Notes: generated by a model not told the origin, from the sequence alone. Positions 33,367 to 42,894 are shown, counted from the first letter of the stretch. The stretch is 64,000 bases of DNA from Flavobacterium ammonificans (GCF_020885975.1 NZ_AP025183.1:310001-374000); one strand, 5' to 3'. A program made the numbers and translations.

Positions 33367-34707
33367 TTATCTATTGAATAACAAACGCTTTCCAGCACGA
33401 ATGTCTTTTACTTTAAAAGCATTGTAAACCAATTGTCCGTTTACAAATGTATGCGTAATTCTTGATTTAAAAGTATAGCCTTCAAAAGGAGACCACCCAC
33501 ATTTAGCCAAAATATTTTCTTTTTTTACACTCCAAGGCAAACCAGCATTCACAATTACTAAATCGGCATAATAACCTTCTTTTATAAAACCGCGCTTTTC
33601 TATCTTGAAGATTTTAGCAGGATTGTGACACATTTTCTCGACAATCTTTTCTACACTTATTTTACCTTGATGGAAGGCTTCAAACAATGCAACTACTGCA
33701 TGTTGAACTAAAGGCCCACCAGAAGGAGCATTTAAATACGATTGTTGTTTTTCTTCTAACGTATGTGGCGCATGATCTGTTGCAATAACATCTATTCGGT
33801 CATCTAACAGCGCTTTCCAAAGTGCTTCTTTATCTTTAGCCGTTTTCACCGCAGGATTCCATTTGATGAAATTACCCTTGGTAGCATAATCGTCATTGGT
33901 AAACCACAAATGATGTACACAAACCTCAGCAGTAATCTTTTTGTCTTCCAATGGAATTTTATTGGTAAACAAATCCATTTCTTTTGCCGTTGACAAATGA
34001 AATATGTGCAATCTCGCTCCCGTTTTTTTTGCTAAAGCAATTGCTTTTGAAGACGAAAGATAACAGGCTTCAGTACTTCGAATTAGATGATGAGCCGTTA
34101 CCGGAACCTCATCACCATATTCTTCTTTGTATTGTGCCAAATTATTTTTTATAGTTGTTTCGTCTTCACAATGAACTGCTATCAACATGGGTGTACTTGA
34201 GAATATTTTTTCTAAAACAGCTTCATTATCTACTAGCATATTCCCAGTAGATGAACCTAAAAAGATTTTAATTCCAGCTACATTTTTTGGATTAGTTTTT
34301 AATACCTCCTCCAAATTATCGTTTGTTGCTCCCATCATAAACGAATAATTCGCAAATGAATTTTGAGCAGCTATTTCATATTTTTCCTCAAGAATTTCTT
34401 GAGTGACAGCATTAGGCACCGTGTTAGGTTGTTCAATAAATGAGGTGATTCCTCCTGCAACTGCAGCTCTAGATTCCGATTCTATATCTCCTTTATTAGT
34501 TAGACCTGGCTCTCTAAAATGCACTTGATCATCAATTGCACCGGGCATTAAATAGTTCCCTTCGGCATCCACAATTTTACAATCAGCAGATTTAGCACTA
34601 ATTGTTTCAGCGATTTCAACAATTAAGTCGTCCTCTATTAAAACATCGCCTTCAAAAATCCTTCCCTCGTTTACTATTTTGGCATTCTTAATTAAAACCC
34701 TATTCAT
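33367..34707 (-). CDS. pyrC: Dihydroorotase
   Basis: Amidohydrolase of pyrimidine synthesis, 446 residues. Visible ligands: the metal-binding region DDQVHFREPGLT (His63), the lysine in GIKIFLGSS, His in AVHCEDE and HIFHLST, and the catalytic Asp in ATDHAPH. The first His of the usual HxH is Gln61, which I recall as common in Flavobacteriia but which departs from the family pattern. It lies 12 bases after the phosphomannose synthase gene. Confidence 0.9.
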   Translation of the reverse strand: MNRVLIKNAKIVNEGRIFEGDVLIEDDLIVEIAETISAKSADCKIVDAEGNYLMPGAIDDQVHFREPGLTNKGDIESESRAAVAGGITSFIEQPNTVPNAVTQEILEEKYEIAAQNSFANYSFMMGATNDNLEEVLKTNPKNVAGIKIFLGSSTGNMLVDNEAVLEKIFSSTPMLIAVHCEDETTIKNNLAQYKEEYGDEVPVTAHHLIRSTEACYLSSSKAIALAKKTGARLHIFHLSTAKEMDLFTNKIPLEDKKITAEVCVHHLWFTNDDYATKGNFIKWNPAVKTAKDKEALWKALLDDRIDVIATDHAPHTLEEKQQSYLNAPSGGPLVQHAVVALFEAFHQGKISVEKIVEKMCHNPAKIFKIEKRGFIKEGYYADLVIVNAGLPWSVKKENILAKCGWSPFEGYTFKSRITHTFVNGQLVYNAFKVKDIRAGKRLLFNR

Positions 34708-34719
34708 TCTATCTTTTTC

Positions 34720-35445
34720 TTATAATGTGTTGACTAATCTTTTTAATCGAAGCGCAATAACTCCAAAAACGGCTTCTACAATAATCGAATTGCTCATTTT
34801 TGATTGCCCTTTTGTACGATCTGTAAATATAATTGGAACTTCAGAAATTTTAAATTTTTTACAAAACGTGCGGTATTTCATTTCAATTTGGAATGCATAG
34901 CCTACAAATTTGATTTGGTCCAAATGAATACTTTCTAAAACCTGTCTTTTGTAACAAACAAAACCTGCTGTAGCATCGTGAATTTTCATTCCGGTTATAA
35001 AACGAACATATACAGAAGCAAAATAAGACAATAATACACGGCTTAAAGGCCAATTCACCACATTTACTCCTGTAACATAGCGAGAACCTATAGCTAAATC
35101 AGCATCTCCAAGGTGACACGCTTGGTATAATTTTTCTAAATCGGTTGGATTATGAGAAAAATCAGCATCCATCTCAAATATATAGTCGTATTTATTGGCT
35201 AAAGCCCATTTAAAACCATGAACATAGGCTGTACCTAATCCCGATTTTTTAGCTCTTTTTTCTAGAAATAACTTCCCTGAAAACTCTGACTGTAAAGCAA
35301 TGACTTTATCCGCAGTATGATCTGGCGAATTATCATCGATAATCAGAACATGAAAAGGCTTATGTAGCGTGAGCACCGTTCTAATGATGCTTTCAATGTT
35401 CTCGATTTCGTTATAGGTAGGGATTATAACTAGGGAATCATTCAT
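34720..35445 (-). CDS. Polyprenol monophosphomannose synthase (DPM1-like GT2)
   Basis: A 241-residue GT2 glycosyltransferase with the nucleotide-binding start VIIPTYNEIENI, the DDNSPD loop (about 37-42) and the metal motif EMDADFSH (about 95-102). This is the layout of dolichyl/polyprenyl-phosphate mannose synthase, which makes lipid-linked mannose from GDP-mannose. No membrane anchor follows, as in the short bacterial forms. First gene of an operon with pyrC and DUF4296. The nearby GT117 enzyme could use its product. Confidence 0.85.
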   Translation of the reverse strand: MNDSLVIIPTYNEIENIESIIRTVLTLHKPFHVLIIDDNSPDHTADKVIALQSEFSGKLFLEKRAKKSGLGTAYVHGFKWALANKYDYIFEMDADFSHNPTDLEKLYQACHLGDADLAIGSRYVTGVNVVNWPLSRVLLSYFASVYVRFITGMKIHDATAGFVCYKRQVLESIHLDQIKFVGYAFQIEMKYRTFCKKFKISEVPIIFTDRTKGQSKMSNSIIVEAVFGVIALRLKRLVNTL

Positions 35446-35465
35446 AATTTTGAGTAATTTCAGTG

Positions 35466-35473
35466 CAAAAGTA
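35466..35473 (-). promoter_or_regulatory. -7 promoter element for dpm-pyrC-DUF4296
   Basis: TACTTTTG on the minus strand, 20 bases before the start codon. Confidence 0.6.
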
Positions 35474-35535
35474 AGCTTTTTATGCCATTTGAATCATAAA
35501 AAAATTATAATAAAAAGAATGAAATAAAAAATTAG

Positions 35536-35543
35536 TAATTTTG
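35536..35543 (+). promoter_or_regulatory. -7 promoter element for the DUF4271 gene
   Basis: TAATTTTG ends seven bases before the ATG, implying a very short leader. Confidence 0.6.
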
Positions 35544-35550
35544 CGATACT

Positions 35551-36222
35551 ATGAATGAATTTGTACTTCATCCCCGATTAACTGACAACTCTGACTGGGT
35601 CACACTCTTGTTTTTGATTTGTTTTGCAACTATCGCTATCACAAAATCTGTTTTTGAAAATCGATTTAGCGATTTTGCCAACTTACTTTTTTCAGACAAA
35701 TACATTAAAATACATCGAGAAAGTAGCAACTTAAAAAATGGTTTCACTATAGCCTTGTTTTTTGTTCAAATAATTTCATTTACATTTTTCATTCAGCTTT
35801 CACTTTACATTTTTGGTTTTGGAGAAAAAAACGATTGGATGCAATACATTCAGATTGCTAATTTTTTACTTTTCTTCATTTTATCAAAAGTGTTAGTCGA
35901 AAAAATAATAGCGACCTCATTCCATATTGAAGAATTTGTAGAACAATTCAATCATCAAAAGGTAACCTACCGCACATATATTGGCCTTATTTTATTGCCA
36001 ATTAATATGTTATTTTTCTATTACGAAAACACTTCTACAGTGTTACCTACTATAATTATTGGCATCGTAATAGCTGCAAACCTAGCAACTTACGTGGTTT
36101 CTGTTAAAAACTATCAAAATTTAATATTCAGCAAGTTGTTTTATTTTATTTTGTATCTTTGCGCTCTTGAAATAGCTCCTTACTATTTCATTTATTATTG
36201 GTTTACAAAAGGAGTCGCATAG
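35551..36222 (+). CDS. DUF4271 membrane protein
   Basis: A 223-residue protein with about six hydrophobic segments and the N-terminal WVTLLFLICFATIAITKSVF. It matches DUF4271, a Bacteroidota membrane family of unknown function usually found directly before hemD, as here. A -7 element for hemD lies within its 3' end. Confidence 0.82.
   Translation: MNEFVLHPRLTDNSDWVTLLFLICFATIAITKSVFENRFSDFANLLFSDKYIKIHRESSNLKNGFTIALFFVQIISFTFFIQLSLYIFGFGEKNDWMQYIQIANFLLFFILSKVLVEKIIATSFHIEEFVEQFNHQKVTYRTYIGLILLPINMLFFYYENTSTVLPTIIIGIVIAANLATYVVSVKNYQNLIFSKLFYFILYLCALEIAPYYFIYYWFTKGVA
36154..36161 (+). promoter_or_regulatory. Possible internal -7 element for hemD
   Basis: TATCTTTG inside the end of the DUF4271 gene, with a TTG 15 bases upstream, slightly closer than usual. 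It would allow hemD to be expressed separately. Confidence 0.4.
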
Positions 36223-36235
36223 AAAAAGTTATAGT

Positions 36236-36985
36236 ATGAAAGTGAAAACAATTTTGGTGTCGCAACCAGAGCCTAAAGTGGAGAATTCTCCTTACTTTGA
36301 GCTGCAACAAAAGCATAAAGTAAAAATTGATTTCAGACCTTTTATTCATGTAGAAGGAGTTAATGCAAAAGAAATTAGACTGCAAAAAATTGACTTGAAT
36401 AATTACAGTGCGATTATTTTGACAAGTAAAAATGCAGTAGATCACTTTTTTAGAGTGGCTGAAGAAATGCGTTATAAAGTTCCTGAAGGATTAAAATATT
36501 TTTGTCAGTCAGAAGCCATTGCGTTTTACCTACAAAAATATGTAGTCTACAGAAAACGTAAAATCTACGTAGGACCAAAAGATTTTGCCGATTTATCTCC
36601 GTTAATCAAAAAATACAAAGACGAAAAATTCTTATTGCCTGCTTCAGACCAATTGAATGCTGATATTCCGGTTACTTTAGACGGTTTAAAAGTAGATTGG
36701 ACTCCAGCTACTTTTTATAAGACAGTAATGAGTGACTTATCTGATTTGGCCGACGTTTATTATGATGTTTTAGCATTCTTTAGTCCAACAGGAATAAAAT
36801 CATTATTCAAGAATTTTCCTGATTTCAAACAAAATGACACTCGTATTGCTGTTTTTGGAAGTACAACTCAAAAAGAAGCGTTAGATCACGGATTGCGAAT
36901 TGACATTATGGCTCCAACTCCTGGAACACCCTCCATGACAATGGCTCTAGAAAAATATGTCGCTGAAGCAAATAAAGGAAAATAA
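36236..36985 (+). CDS. hemD: Uroporphyrinogen-III synthase family protein
   Basis: A 249-residue HemD-family protein of the haem pathway, which cyclises hydroxymethylbilane with ring inversion. The bilobed fold is suggested by AIILTSKNAVDHFF (about 60-73), then YDVLAFFSPTGIKSLF and the final region IDIMAPTPGTPSMTMALEKY. The family is weakly conserved, so identification rests on these segments and length. It lies 13 bases after the DUF4271 gene and is ended by a terminator. Confidence 0.85.
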   Translation: MKVKTILVSQPEPKVENSPYFELQQKHKVKIDFRPFIHVEGVNAKEIRLQKIDLNNYSAIILTSKNAVDHFFRVAEEMRYKVPEGLKYFCQSEAIAFYLQKYVVYRKRKIYVGPKDFADLSPLIKKYKDEKFLLPASDQLNADIPVTLDGLKVDWTPATFYKTVMSDLSDLADVYYDVLAFFSPTGIKSLFKNFPDFKQNDTRIAVFGSTTQKEALDHGLRIDIMAPTPGTPSMTMALEKYVAEANKGK

Positions 36986-37004
36986 AAATCCACATATACA
37001 ATTT

Positions 37005-37031
37005 AAAAACCATCCCTTTCGGATGGTTTTT
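37005..37031 (+). terminator. Terminator of hemD
   Basis: AAAAACCATCC (37005-37015) and GGATGGTTTTT (37021-37031), followed by T residues. Confidence 0.88.
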
Positions 37032-37228
37032 TTATAAGCTAAAACGATCAATAACAATATAATTCATTAAAATTATCTATTTTTGATTTTCAATCCAAAC
37101 CAAAAAATGAAATTTGGTTACAATTATCAATTTATCAAATCGCTATTAAAAATAAGTTTGTACATGCAAACACCTTAAAATAAAAAAGCGATAACTTATA
37201 TGACCGCTAATCAATAACTTTTACATTT

Positions 37229-37699
37229 ATGAAAATCAATTCACTTCAAGTAGAAATAGACGGAATCGACAAAGAAATTTTGCGCGATTTAATGGAAGAT
37301 GCTCGCAAACCCATTCTCCAAATTGCCAATAAAATAGGGATTTCAGGCGCTGCCATTCACCAACGTTTGCGAAAACTAGAACAATCTGGGGTGATTTCAG
37401 GATCTAAATTCGTTGTCAGCCAAAAAGTTTTAGGATACAATACTATGGCTTTTGTTGGAATCTATTTAGACAAAGCAGCACGAAATTCGGAGGCCGTTCG
37501 CGACTTAAAGAAAATTCCTGAAGTTTTGGAATGTCACTATACCACTGGAAACTGGTCGATTTTAATTAAAATCATCTGTTCGGATAACGAACATTTGATG
37601 CATTTATTAAATACCAAAATTCAGGCAATTGAAGGCGTTTCCAGAACAGAAACCTTTATTTCTTTAGACCAACAAATCGACAGGCAAATCCAGTTGTAG
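37229..37699 (+). CDS. Lrp/AsnC family transcriptional regulator
   Basis: A 156-residue regulator with an N-terminal winged HTH (IDKEILRDLMEDARKPILQIANKIGISGAAIHQRLRKLEQSGVI, about 13-57) and a C-terminal RAM/AsnC ligand domain. These proteins sense amino acids. The gene stands alone, with leuS convergent downstream, so the target is not revealed by context. No clear TAnnTTTG promoter is seen in the 243-base gap upstream. Confidence 0.92.
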   Translation: MKINSLQVEIDGIDKEILRDLMEDARKPILQIANKIGISGAAIHQRLRKLEQSGVISGSKFVVSQKVLGYNTMAFVGIYLDKAARNSEAVRDLKKIPEVLECHYTTGNWSILIKIICSDNEHLMHLLNTKIQAIEGVSRTETFISLDQQIDRQIQL

Positions 37700-37739
37700 G
37701 TTATTGGGTTATGGATTGATGGGTTATTTGAAAATAAAA

Positions 37740-37784
37740 AATCTACGAATCTGAGGTCAATTTTGAACCACAAATTCGCAGATT
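37740..37784. repeat. Inverted repeat between lrp-like gene and leuS
   Basis: An 18-base arm (AATCTACGAATCTGAGGT) pairs with 37767-37784 with three mismatches around a nine-base loop. The arm sequence belongs to the AATCTGCGAATCTG family also seen at 26581 and 28149. It could act as a bidirectional terminator between convergent genes. The preceding bases 37696-37730 are GGTTATTG-type degenerate repeats. Confidence 0.5.
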
Positions 37785-37804
37785 AATTTATAAGCTATAA
37801 TTTT

Positions 37805-40681
37805 CTACCCTACTAAATTGATAATTTTTCCAGGCACAATAATTACTTTGTTTGGCGTTCTTCCATCCAACTGACGCAAGGTGCGTTCGTCTTTCATTAT
37901 AATTTCTTCGATTTGTTCCTTGGTTAAATCCAAAGGCAATTCAATTGTAAAACGCATTTTTCCGTTGAAAGAAACTGGATACTCTTTACTACTCTCAACC
38001 AAATGTGCCGCTTCAAATTCAGGAAAAGCTACTGTTGCAATTGAATCAGTATAACCCAATAATGACCATAATTCTTCTGCTATATGGGGTGCATAGGGAG
38101 AAATTAAAATCGCTAATGGCTCTAAAATCGCTCTTTCGTGACAATTTTGAGTAGACAATTCGTTTACGCAAATCATAAATTGTGAAACAGACGTATTGAA
38201 TGAAAAACTCTCAATATCCTCGGCGACTTTTTTAATTGTCTTGTGTAAGGATTTTAAATTGTCTTTTGTTGGCTCATTGTTCGTTACGATCAAACCATTA
38301 TCGTCAAAATACAAACGACATAGTTTTTTCAAAAAACCAAAAACTCCTGAAATTCCAGCAGTATTCCACGGCTTGGCTTGTTCCAATGGCCCCAAAAACA
38401 TTTCATACAAACGCAAGGTATCAGCACCATATTCGGCACAAATCAAATCAGGCGTAACGACATTGTATTTGGATTTAGACATTTTTTCGATTTCGCGACC
38501 TACAATGTATTTCCCATTTTCTTCTGTTATAAATTCAGCATTTGCATAATCCTCTCTCCAATTTTTGAACGCTTCAATATCCAACTCATCAGAACTGTTA
38601 ATCAAAGTAACATCCACATGAATGGGTTGTACATTTTGACCTTTAATCTGATTTTTCGAAACATAGGTATTCGTTCCGTCCAAACGATATACAAAAGCAC
38701 TCATTCCCAAAATCATCCCCTGATTAATCAGTTTTTTGAACGGTTCTTCTGTTGGCGCAAACCCTTTGTCTTTTAAAAATTTGTTCCAAAAACGAGAATA
38801 TAATAGATGTCCTGTTGCATGTTCGCTTCCACCAATGTACAAATCCACACTTCCCCAATACTTCAAAGCATCTTGACTTGCAAATTCGTTTTCGTTGTGT
38901 GCATCCATATAACGCATCCAATACCAAGAACTTCCGGCCCAACCCGGCATGGTGTTTAACTCAAGAGGGAAAACTGTCTTATGGTCTATCGACTGATTAC
39001 TAACTACTGAACACTGAACACTGTCCCACGCCCAAGTAGTTGCGTTCCCAAGAGGAGGCAAACCGTCTTCGGTAGGTAAATAATTAGCCACTTCAGGTAA
39101 AATAATAGGCAAATGTTGTGCGTCAATCATCTGAGGTAATCCATTGACATAATAAACTGGAAATGGTTCTCCCCAATAACGCTGACGAGAAAAAACAGCA
39201 TCACGCAAACGGTAATTTGTTTTTCCTTTTCCATGTCCAATTTTTTCTAAAGCCTCAATTACTTTTTTCGTTCCTTCTTTGTATCCTAAACCGTTTAAAA
39301 AGTCGGAATCTACTAATTCAAAGCCGCCTTTGTCTCCATAAGCAGATTCTGATATGTCTTTGTTAAAAATATTTTTAATCGCTGGCATTCCGTTTTGACC
39401 TTTGAAGAAATTAGCAAACGCATAATCTCTTTCGTCTCCACAAGGCACAGCCATTACTGCTCCTGTTCCATATCCTGCCAATACATAATCGCCTATCCAA
39501 ACCGGAATCGGCTCTTTTGTAAAAGGATGTTCAGCATAAGCTCCAGTAAAAACACCTGAAATAGTTTTCACATCAGCCATTCTTTCACGCTCAGAACGCT
39601 TGGCTGTTTTTTCAATATATTCTTCAACTGCTTGTTTTTGTTCTGGAGTTGTAATTTGAGCTACTAACTCATGCTCTGGTGCCAAAGTCATGAACGTTAC
39701 TCCAAAAATAGTGTCAGGACGAGTAGTAAAGACTTCTATGGCTTTCGACTCAGAGCTGTGAGCTGTAGGCACAAGGCCAAAAGAGACCATAGCCCCAACC
39801 GATTTCCCAATCCAATTGCGTTGACTTTCTTTGATACTTTCGGTCCAATCAATGGTATCTAAACCTTGCAATAAACGTTCAGCATAGGCTGAAATTCGCA
39901 TACTCCATTGGGTCATTTTTTTACGAATCACCGGAAAACCACCACGTTCAGAAACGCCATTTACTATTTCGTCATTCGCCAAAACGGTTCCTAATCCTGG
40001 ACACCAATTTACTTCAGTTTCTGCCAAGTAAGTTAAACGGTATTGCAAGAGTATTTTTTGTTGTTCTTCTGTTGAGAATGCATTCCATTCTGAAGCTGAA
40101 AATGGAGCAATGTTATCATCACATACCGCATTGACATTTGTATTCCCTTCTTTTTCGAATACAGCTATTAAAGTCGAAATGTCTTCTGCTTTATCTGAAT
40201 TTTTATTGTACCAAGAATTAAATAATTGAATGAAAATCCATTGGGTGTGTTTGTAATAATCGGGATTAGACGTACGCACTTCACGACTCCAATCAAACGA
40301 GAATCCAATTTTATCCAACTGTTTTCTGTAACCCGCAATTTGATTTCCTTCTTTGTCAACACCACCATCAATATTTACTGAAGTAGTATCTTCTGGACGT
40401 TGCCCCGTTTGAATAGCATATTGCTCTGCTGGTAGTCCAAAACTGTCATACCCCATTGGGTGCAACACATTAAATCCTTGGTGTCTTTTGTATCTTGAAT
40501 ACACATCTGAAGCAATATACCCTAAAGGATGTCCTACGTGCAAGCCTGCTCCTGATGGATAAGGAAACATATCTAACACATAATGTTTGGGTTTATCAGA
40601 ATTATTTTGCGCTGCAAAAGTTTGATTTTCTGCCCAATACTTTTGCCATTTCGCTTCAATTTCGTTCGGATTGTATTTCAT
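37805..40681 (-). CDS. leuS: Leucine--tRNA ligase
   Basis: Class I synthetase, 958 residues. The HIGH motif is HVGH (about residues 48-51), the editing CP1 domain has the threonine-rich FTTRPDTIFGVTFM, and the KMSKS motif is KMSKSKYNVV. Two surface loops contain sequence that looks like short DNA repeats translated in frame: DSVQCSVVSNQS (minus strand of 38991-39024) and PTAHSSESKA (near 39735-39775). The frame stays intact and the enzyme should be functional. Single-gene unit. Confidence 0.95.
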   Translation of the reverse strand: MKYNPNEIEAKWQKYWAENQTFAAQNNSDKPKHYVLDMFPYPSGAGLHVGHPLGYIASDVYSRYKRHQGFNVLHPMGYDSFGLPAEQYAIQTGQRPEDTTSVNIDGGVDKEGNQIAGYRKQLDKIGFSFDWSREVRTSNPDYYKHTQWIFIQLFNSWYNKNSDKAEDISTLIAVFEKEGNTNVNAVCDDNIAPFSASEWNAFSTEEQQKILLQYRLTYLAETEVNWCPGLGTVLANDEIVNGVSERGGFPVIRKKMTQWSMRISAYAERLLQGLDTIDWTESIKESQRNWIGKSVGAMVSFGLVPTAHSSESKAIEVFTTRPDTIFGVTFMTLAPEHELVAQITTPEQKQAVEEYIEKTAKRSERERMADVKTISGVFTGAYAEHPFTKEPIPVWIGDYVLAGYGTGAVMAVPCGDERDYAFANFFKGQNGMPAIKNIFNKDISESAYGDKGGFELVDSDFLNGLGYKEGTKKVIEALEKIGHGKGKTNYRLRDAVFSRQRYWGEPFPVYYVNGLPQMIDAQHLPIILPEVANYLPTEDGLPPLGNATTWAWDSVQCSVVSNQSIDHKTVFPLELNTMPGWAGSSWYWMRYMDAHNENEFASQDALKYWGSVDLYIGGSEHATGHLLYSRFWNKFLKDKGFAPTEEPFKKLINQGMILGMSAFVYRLDGTNTYVSKNQIKGQNVQPIHVDVTLINSSDELDIEAFKNWREDYANAEFITEENGKYIVGREIEKMSKSKYNVVTPDLICAEYGADTLRLYEMFLGPLEQAKPWNTAGISGVFGFLKKLCRLYFDDNGLIVTNNEPTKDNLKSLHKTIKKVAEDIESFSFNTSVSQFMICVNELSTQNCHERAILEPLAILISPYAPHIAEELWSLLGYTDSIATVAFPEFEAAHLVESSKEYPVSFNGKMRFTIELPLDLTKEQIEEIIMKDERTLRQLDGRTPNKVIIVPGKIINLVG
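38991..39024. repeat. Heptad repeat inside the leuS coding sequence
   Basis: Imperfect seven-base units (minus strand CAGTGTT, CAGTGTT, CAGTAGT, TAGTAAT, CAGTCGA) in the leuS frame. The same unit type occurs in the intergenic gap at 6779-6816. Confidence 0.6.
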
Positions 40682-40876
40682 TGTATATCAATTTATCTCA
40701 GTTGTTGAGTCAACTAAAAATGTGTTGGTTTTTAAATATAAAAGAAAAGGTTGCTATTACTTTTACCATTTCAGCTGCCAAATTTACGTTTATTGTACGA
40801 AAGTTAAAACTTTGAACGATATTAACTTTAAATAAAGAAATTCTTTATTATTTTTACCACATAATTTTCACAAACT

Positions 40877-41752
40877 ATGAGTTCTTCTTACGATAAATTT
40901 CAAAAACGCCGTTTAATTTCCTCTTATTTTTCAGTAGTGTTAAGTGTATTCTTAGTACTTTTTTTATTAGGAATGTTAGGGCTTTTCATTATCAATTCTA
41001 AAAAATTAGCCGACGATTTTAGAGAAAACATTGCAATGACTGTGTTCTTTAAAAATGAAGCTAATGATACTATTATCAAATCCTTTAATGCCGAATTAAA
41101 AAGAGCGCCATTTGCAAAAACTTTCGAATACGTTTCAAAAGATGCTGCTGCTAAACAACATACCGATATTATTGGAGAAGATTTTGTGACTTTTCTTGGT
41201 GAAAATCCTTTGCAGAACTCCTTTGACATTCACTTAAAGGCCGACTATGTCTACAAAGACAGTATTGCAAAAGTGGAAAGTCAATTGCGAAAAAACCCAA
41301 TGATTTCAGATATTGTTTACGACAAACAATTAGTCAATTTAGTTAATGACAATATCAAGAAAGTCAGCATGTGGATTCTAATCATAAGCGGATTTTTTAC
41401 CATTATTGCTGTATTGTTAATCAATAGCTCATTGCGATTGTCAATTCATTCGAATCGCTTTATCATTAAAACCATGCAGATGGTAGGTGCTACCAAAGCG
41501 TTTATTAGAAAACCATTTGTGTTGCGAAGTGTTCGTCTAGGAATGATTGGTGCTGGATTAGCAATTATAGCGCTAATCGGAGTATTAATTTATTTGGAAA
41601 GTAATTTCCCAGACCTTGGACTACTTGATGATCAATTACTGATTGCTCTAGTTTTGGTTGCTGTATTTGCAATTGGAGTATTGATCACTTGGTTGAGTAC
41701 CTATTTTGCAACACAACGCTTCTTGAATTTACGAACAGACGATTTGTACTAA
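40877..41752 (+). CDS. ftsX: Cell division protein FtsX (permease-like)
   Basis: A 291-residue membrane protein with one N-terminal helix (about 18-37), an extracytoplasmic domain (about 40-160) and three further helices, matching FtsX, the membrane half of the FtsEX complex that activates septal cell-wall hydrolases. ftsE is not adjacent, which is usual in Flavobacteriia. First gene of a DUF3098-uppP-truB cluster. Confidence 0.9.
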   Translation: MSSSYDKFQKRRLISSYFSVVLSVFLVLFLLGMLGLFIINSKKLADDFRENIAMTVFFKNEANDTIIKSFNAELKRAPFAKTFEYVSKDAAAKQHTDIIGEDFVTFLGENPLQNSFDIHLKADYVYKDSIAKVESQLRKNPMISDIVYDKQLVNLVNDNIKKVSMWILIISGFFTIIAVLLINSSLRLSIHSNRFIIKTMQMVGATKAFIRKPFVLRSVRLGMIGAGLAIIALIGVLIYLESNFPDLGLLDDQLLIALVLVAVFAIGVLITWLSTYFATQRFLNLRTDDLY

Positions 41753-41827
41753 AAAAGTGTAGTTGTTGATTGGGTTAGTTGGTTATTTCAACCAATTCTA
41801 GTCACTATTTTAAAAAAATAATTTTCA

Positions 41828-42079
41828 ATGTCAATGAAAAACAATAGCGAACACAAACAAGAATTTCTTTTTGAAAAAGTAAATTATAAAATCTTACTAA
41901 TTGGTATTGCCGTAATTGCTTTGGGATTTATTCTAATGTCTGGCGGAGGTAGTGATGATCCAAATGTGTTTAACGAAGATGTGTTTAGTTTTAGACGCAT
42001 TCGATTGGCTCCAACTACTGTTTTAATTGGTTTTGGAATTACCATTTATGCTATTTTGAAAAATCCAAAAAAAGCATAA
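41828..42079 (+). CDS. DUF3098 membrane protein
   Basis: An 83-residue protein with two transmembrane helices (about 22-40 and 62-77) separated by the conserved stretch SDDPNVFNEDVFSFRRI. It matches DUF3098, which is found between ftsX and uppP across Bacteroidota. The role is unknown; position suggests envelope or division. The stop is directly followed by the uppP start. Confidence 0.85.
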   Translation: MSMKNNSEHKQEFLFEKVNYKILLIGIAVIALGFILMSGGGSDDPNVFNEDVFSFRRIRLAPTTVLIGFGITIYAILKNPKKA

Positions 42080-42889
42080 ATGAATACCTTACAAGCTATT
42101 TTAATTGCTATAATTGAGGGATTAACAGAATATCTTCCTGTTTCTTCTACAGCACACATGGTTTTTTTGAGTTCGTATTTTGGAATCCAAGAAGATGATT
42201 TTGTAAAACTTTTTCAGGTTTCCATTCAATTTGGTGCTATTTTGGCTGTTGTTGCATTGTATTGGAGAAAATTTTTTGACTTTTCTAAATTCAACTTTTT
42301 TATCAAATTAGCCTTTGCAGTATTACCTGCTTTAGTATTAGGAAAATTATTTGACGATGCTATTGAAGCTGTTTTAGGCAACCCGATTCCAATTGCCATT
42401 GTATTAATTGTTGGAGGTATCGTATTGCTTTTTATCGATTCCAAATTTCAGAACCCAACTGTTTTGCAAGAAGAAAATATCACAATTAAAAAAGCAGTTA
42501 CCATTGGTTTTTGGCAATGTTTAGCCATGATGCCAGGCACCAGCAGATCTGCAGCTTCCATTATTGGCGGAATGCAACAAGGTTTAAGTCGTCATGCGGC
42601 AGCAGAATTCTCTTTCTTCCTTGCGGTTCCAACTATGCTTGCGGTTACTTGTTATTCGGTTTTTTTAAAAACATACGAAGCTTCTCAAATGAAAGGCTAT
42701 GAATTAATTTTAAAATCGGACAACCACATTCAATTGTTTCTAATTGGCAATATTGTGGCTTTTGTTGTCGCAATTTTAGCTATCAAATTCTTTATAGAAA
42801 TTATCAAACAATACGGATTCAAACCTTGGGGTTGGTACCGAATTGTTGTTGGAACTTTCTTATTGTTTTATTTTTCATTTATAAAATAG
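42080..42889 (+). CDS. uppP: Undecaprenyl-diphosphatase UppP/BacA
   Basis: Recycles undecaprenyl pyrophosphate to the monophosphate carrier for cell-wall synthesis. The 269-residue membrane protein has the two BacA active-site motifs, EGLTEYLPVSSTAHM (about 14-28) and MMPGTSRSAASII (about 151-163). Length and motifs are standard. It abuts the DUF3098 gene without a gap and is followed by truB. Confidence 0.95.
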   Translation: MNTLQAILIAIIEGLTEYLPVSSTAHMVFLSSYFGIQEDDFVKLFQVSIQFGAILAVVALYWRKFFDFSKFNFFIKLAFAVLPALVLGKLFDDAIEAVLGNPIPIAIVLIVGGIVLLFIDSKFQNPTVLQEENITIKKAVTIGFWQCLAMMPGTSRSAASIIGGMQQGLSRHAAAEFSFFLAVPTMLAVTCYSVFLKTYEASQMKGYELILKSDNHIQLFLIGNIVAFVVAILAIKFFIEIIKQYGFKPWGWYRIVVGTFLLFYFSFIK

Positions 42890-42894
42890 TCCCT

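Noticed and set aside
38378..38776. 132-codon open frame antisense to leuS
   Set aside because: Shadow of leuS with no start context.
38991..39024. Possible CRISPR-like repeats
   Set aside because: Units are seven bases, degenerate and without spacers, and lie in a coding frame.
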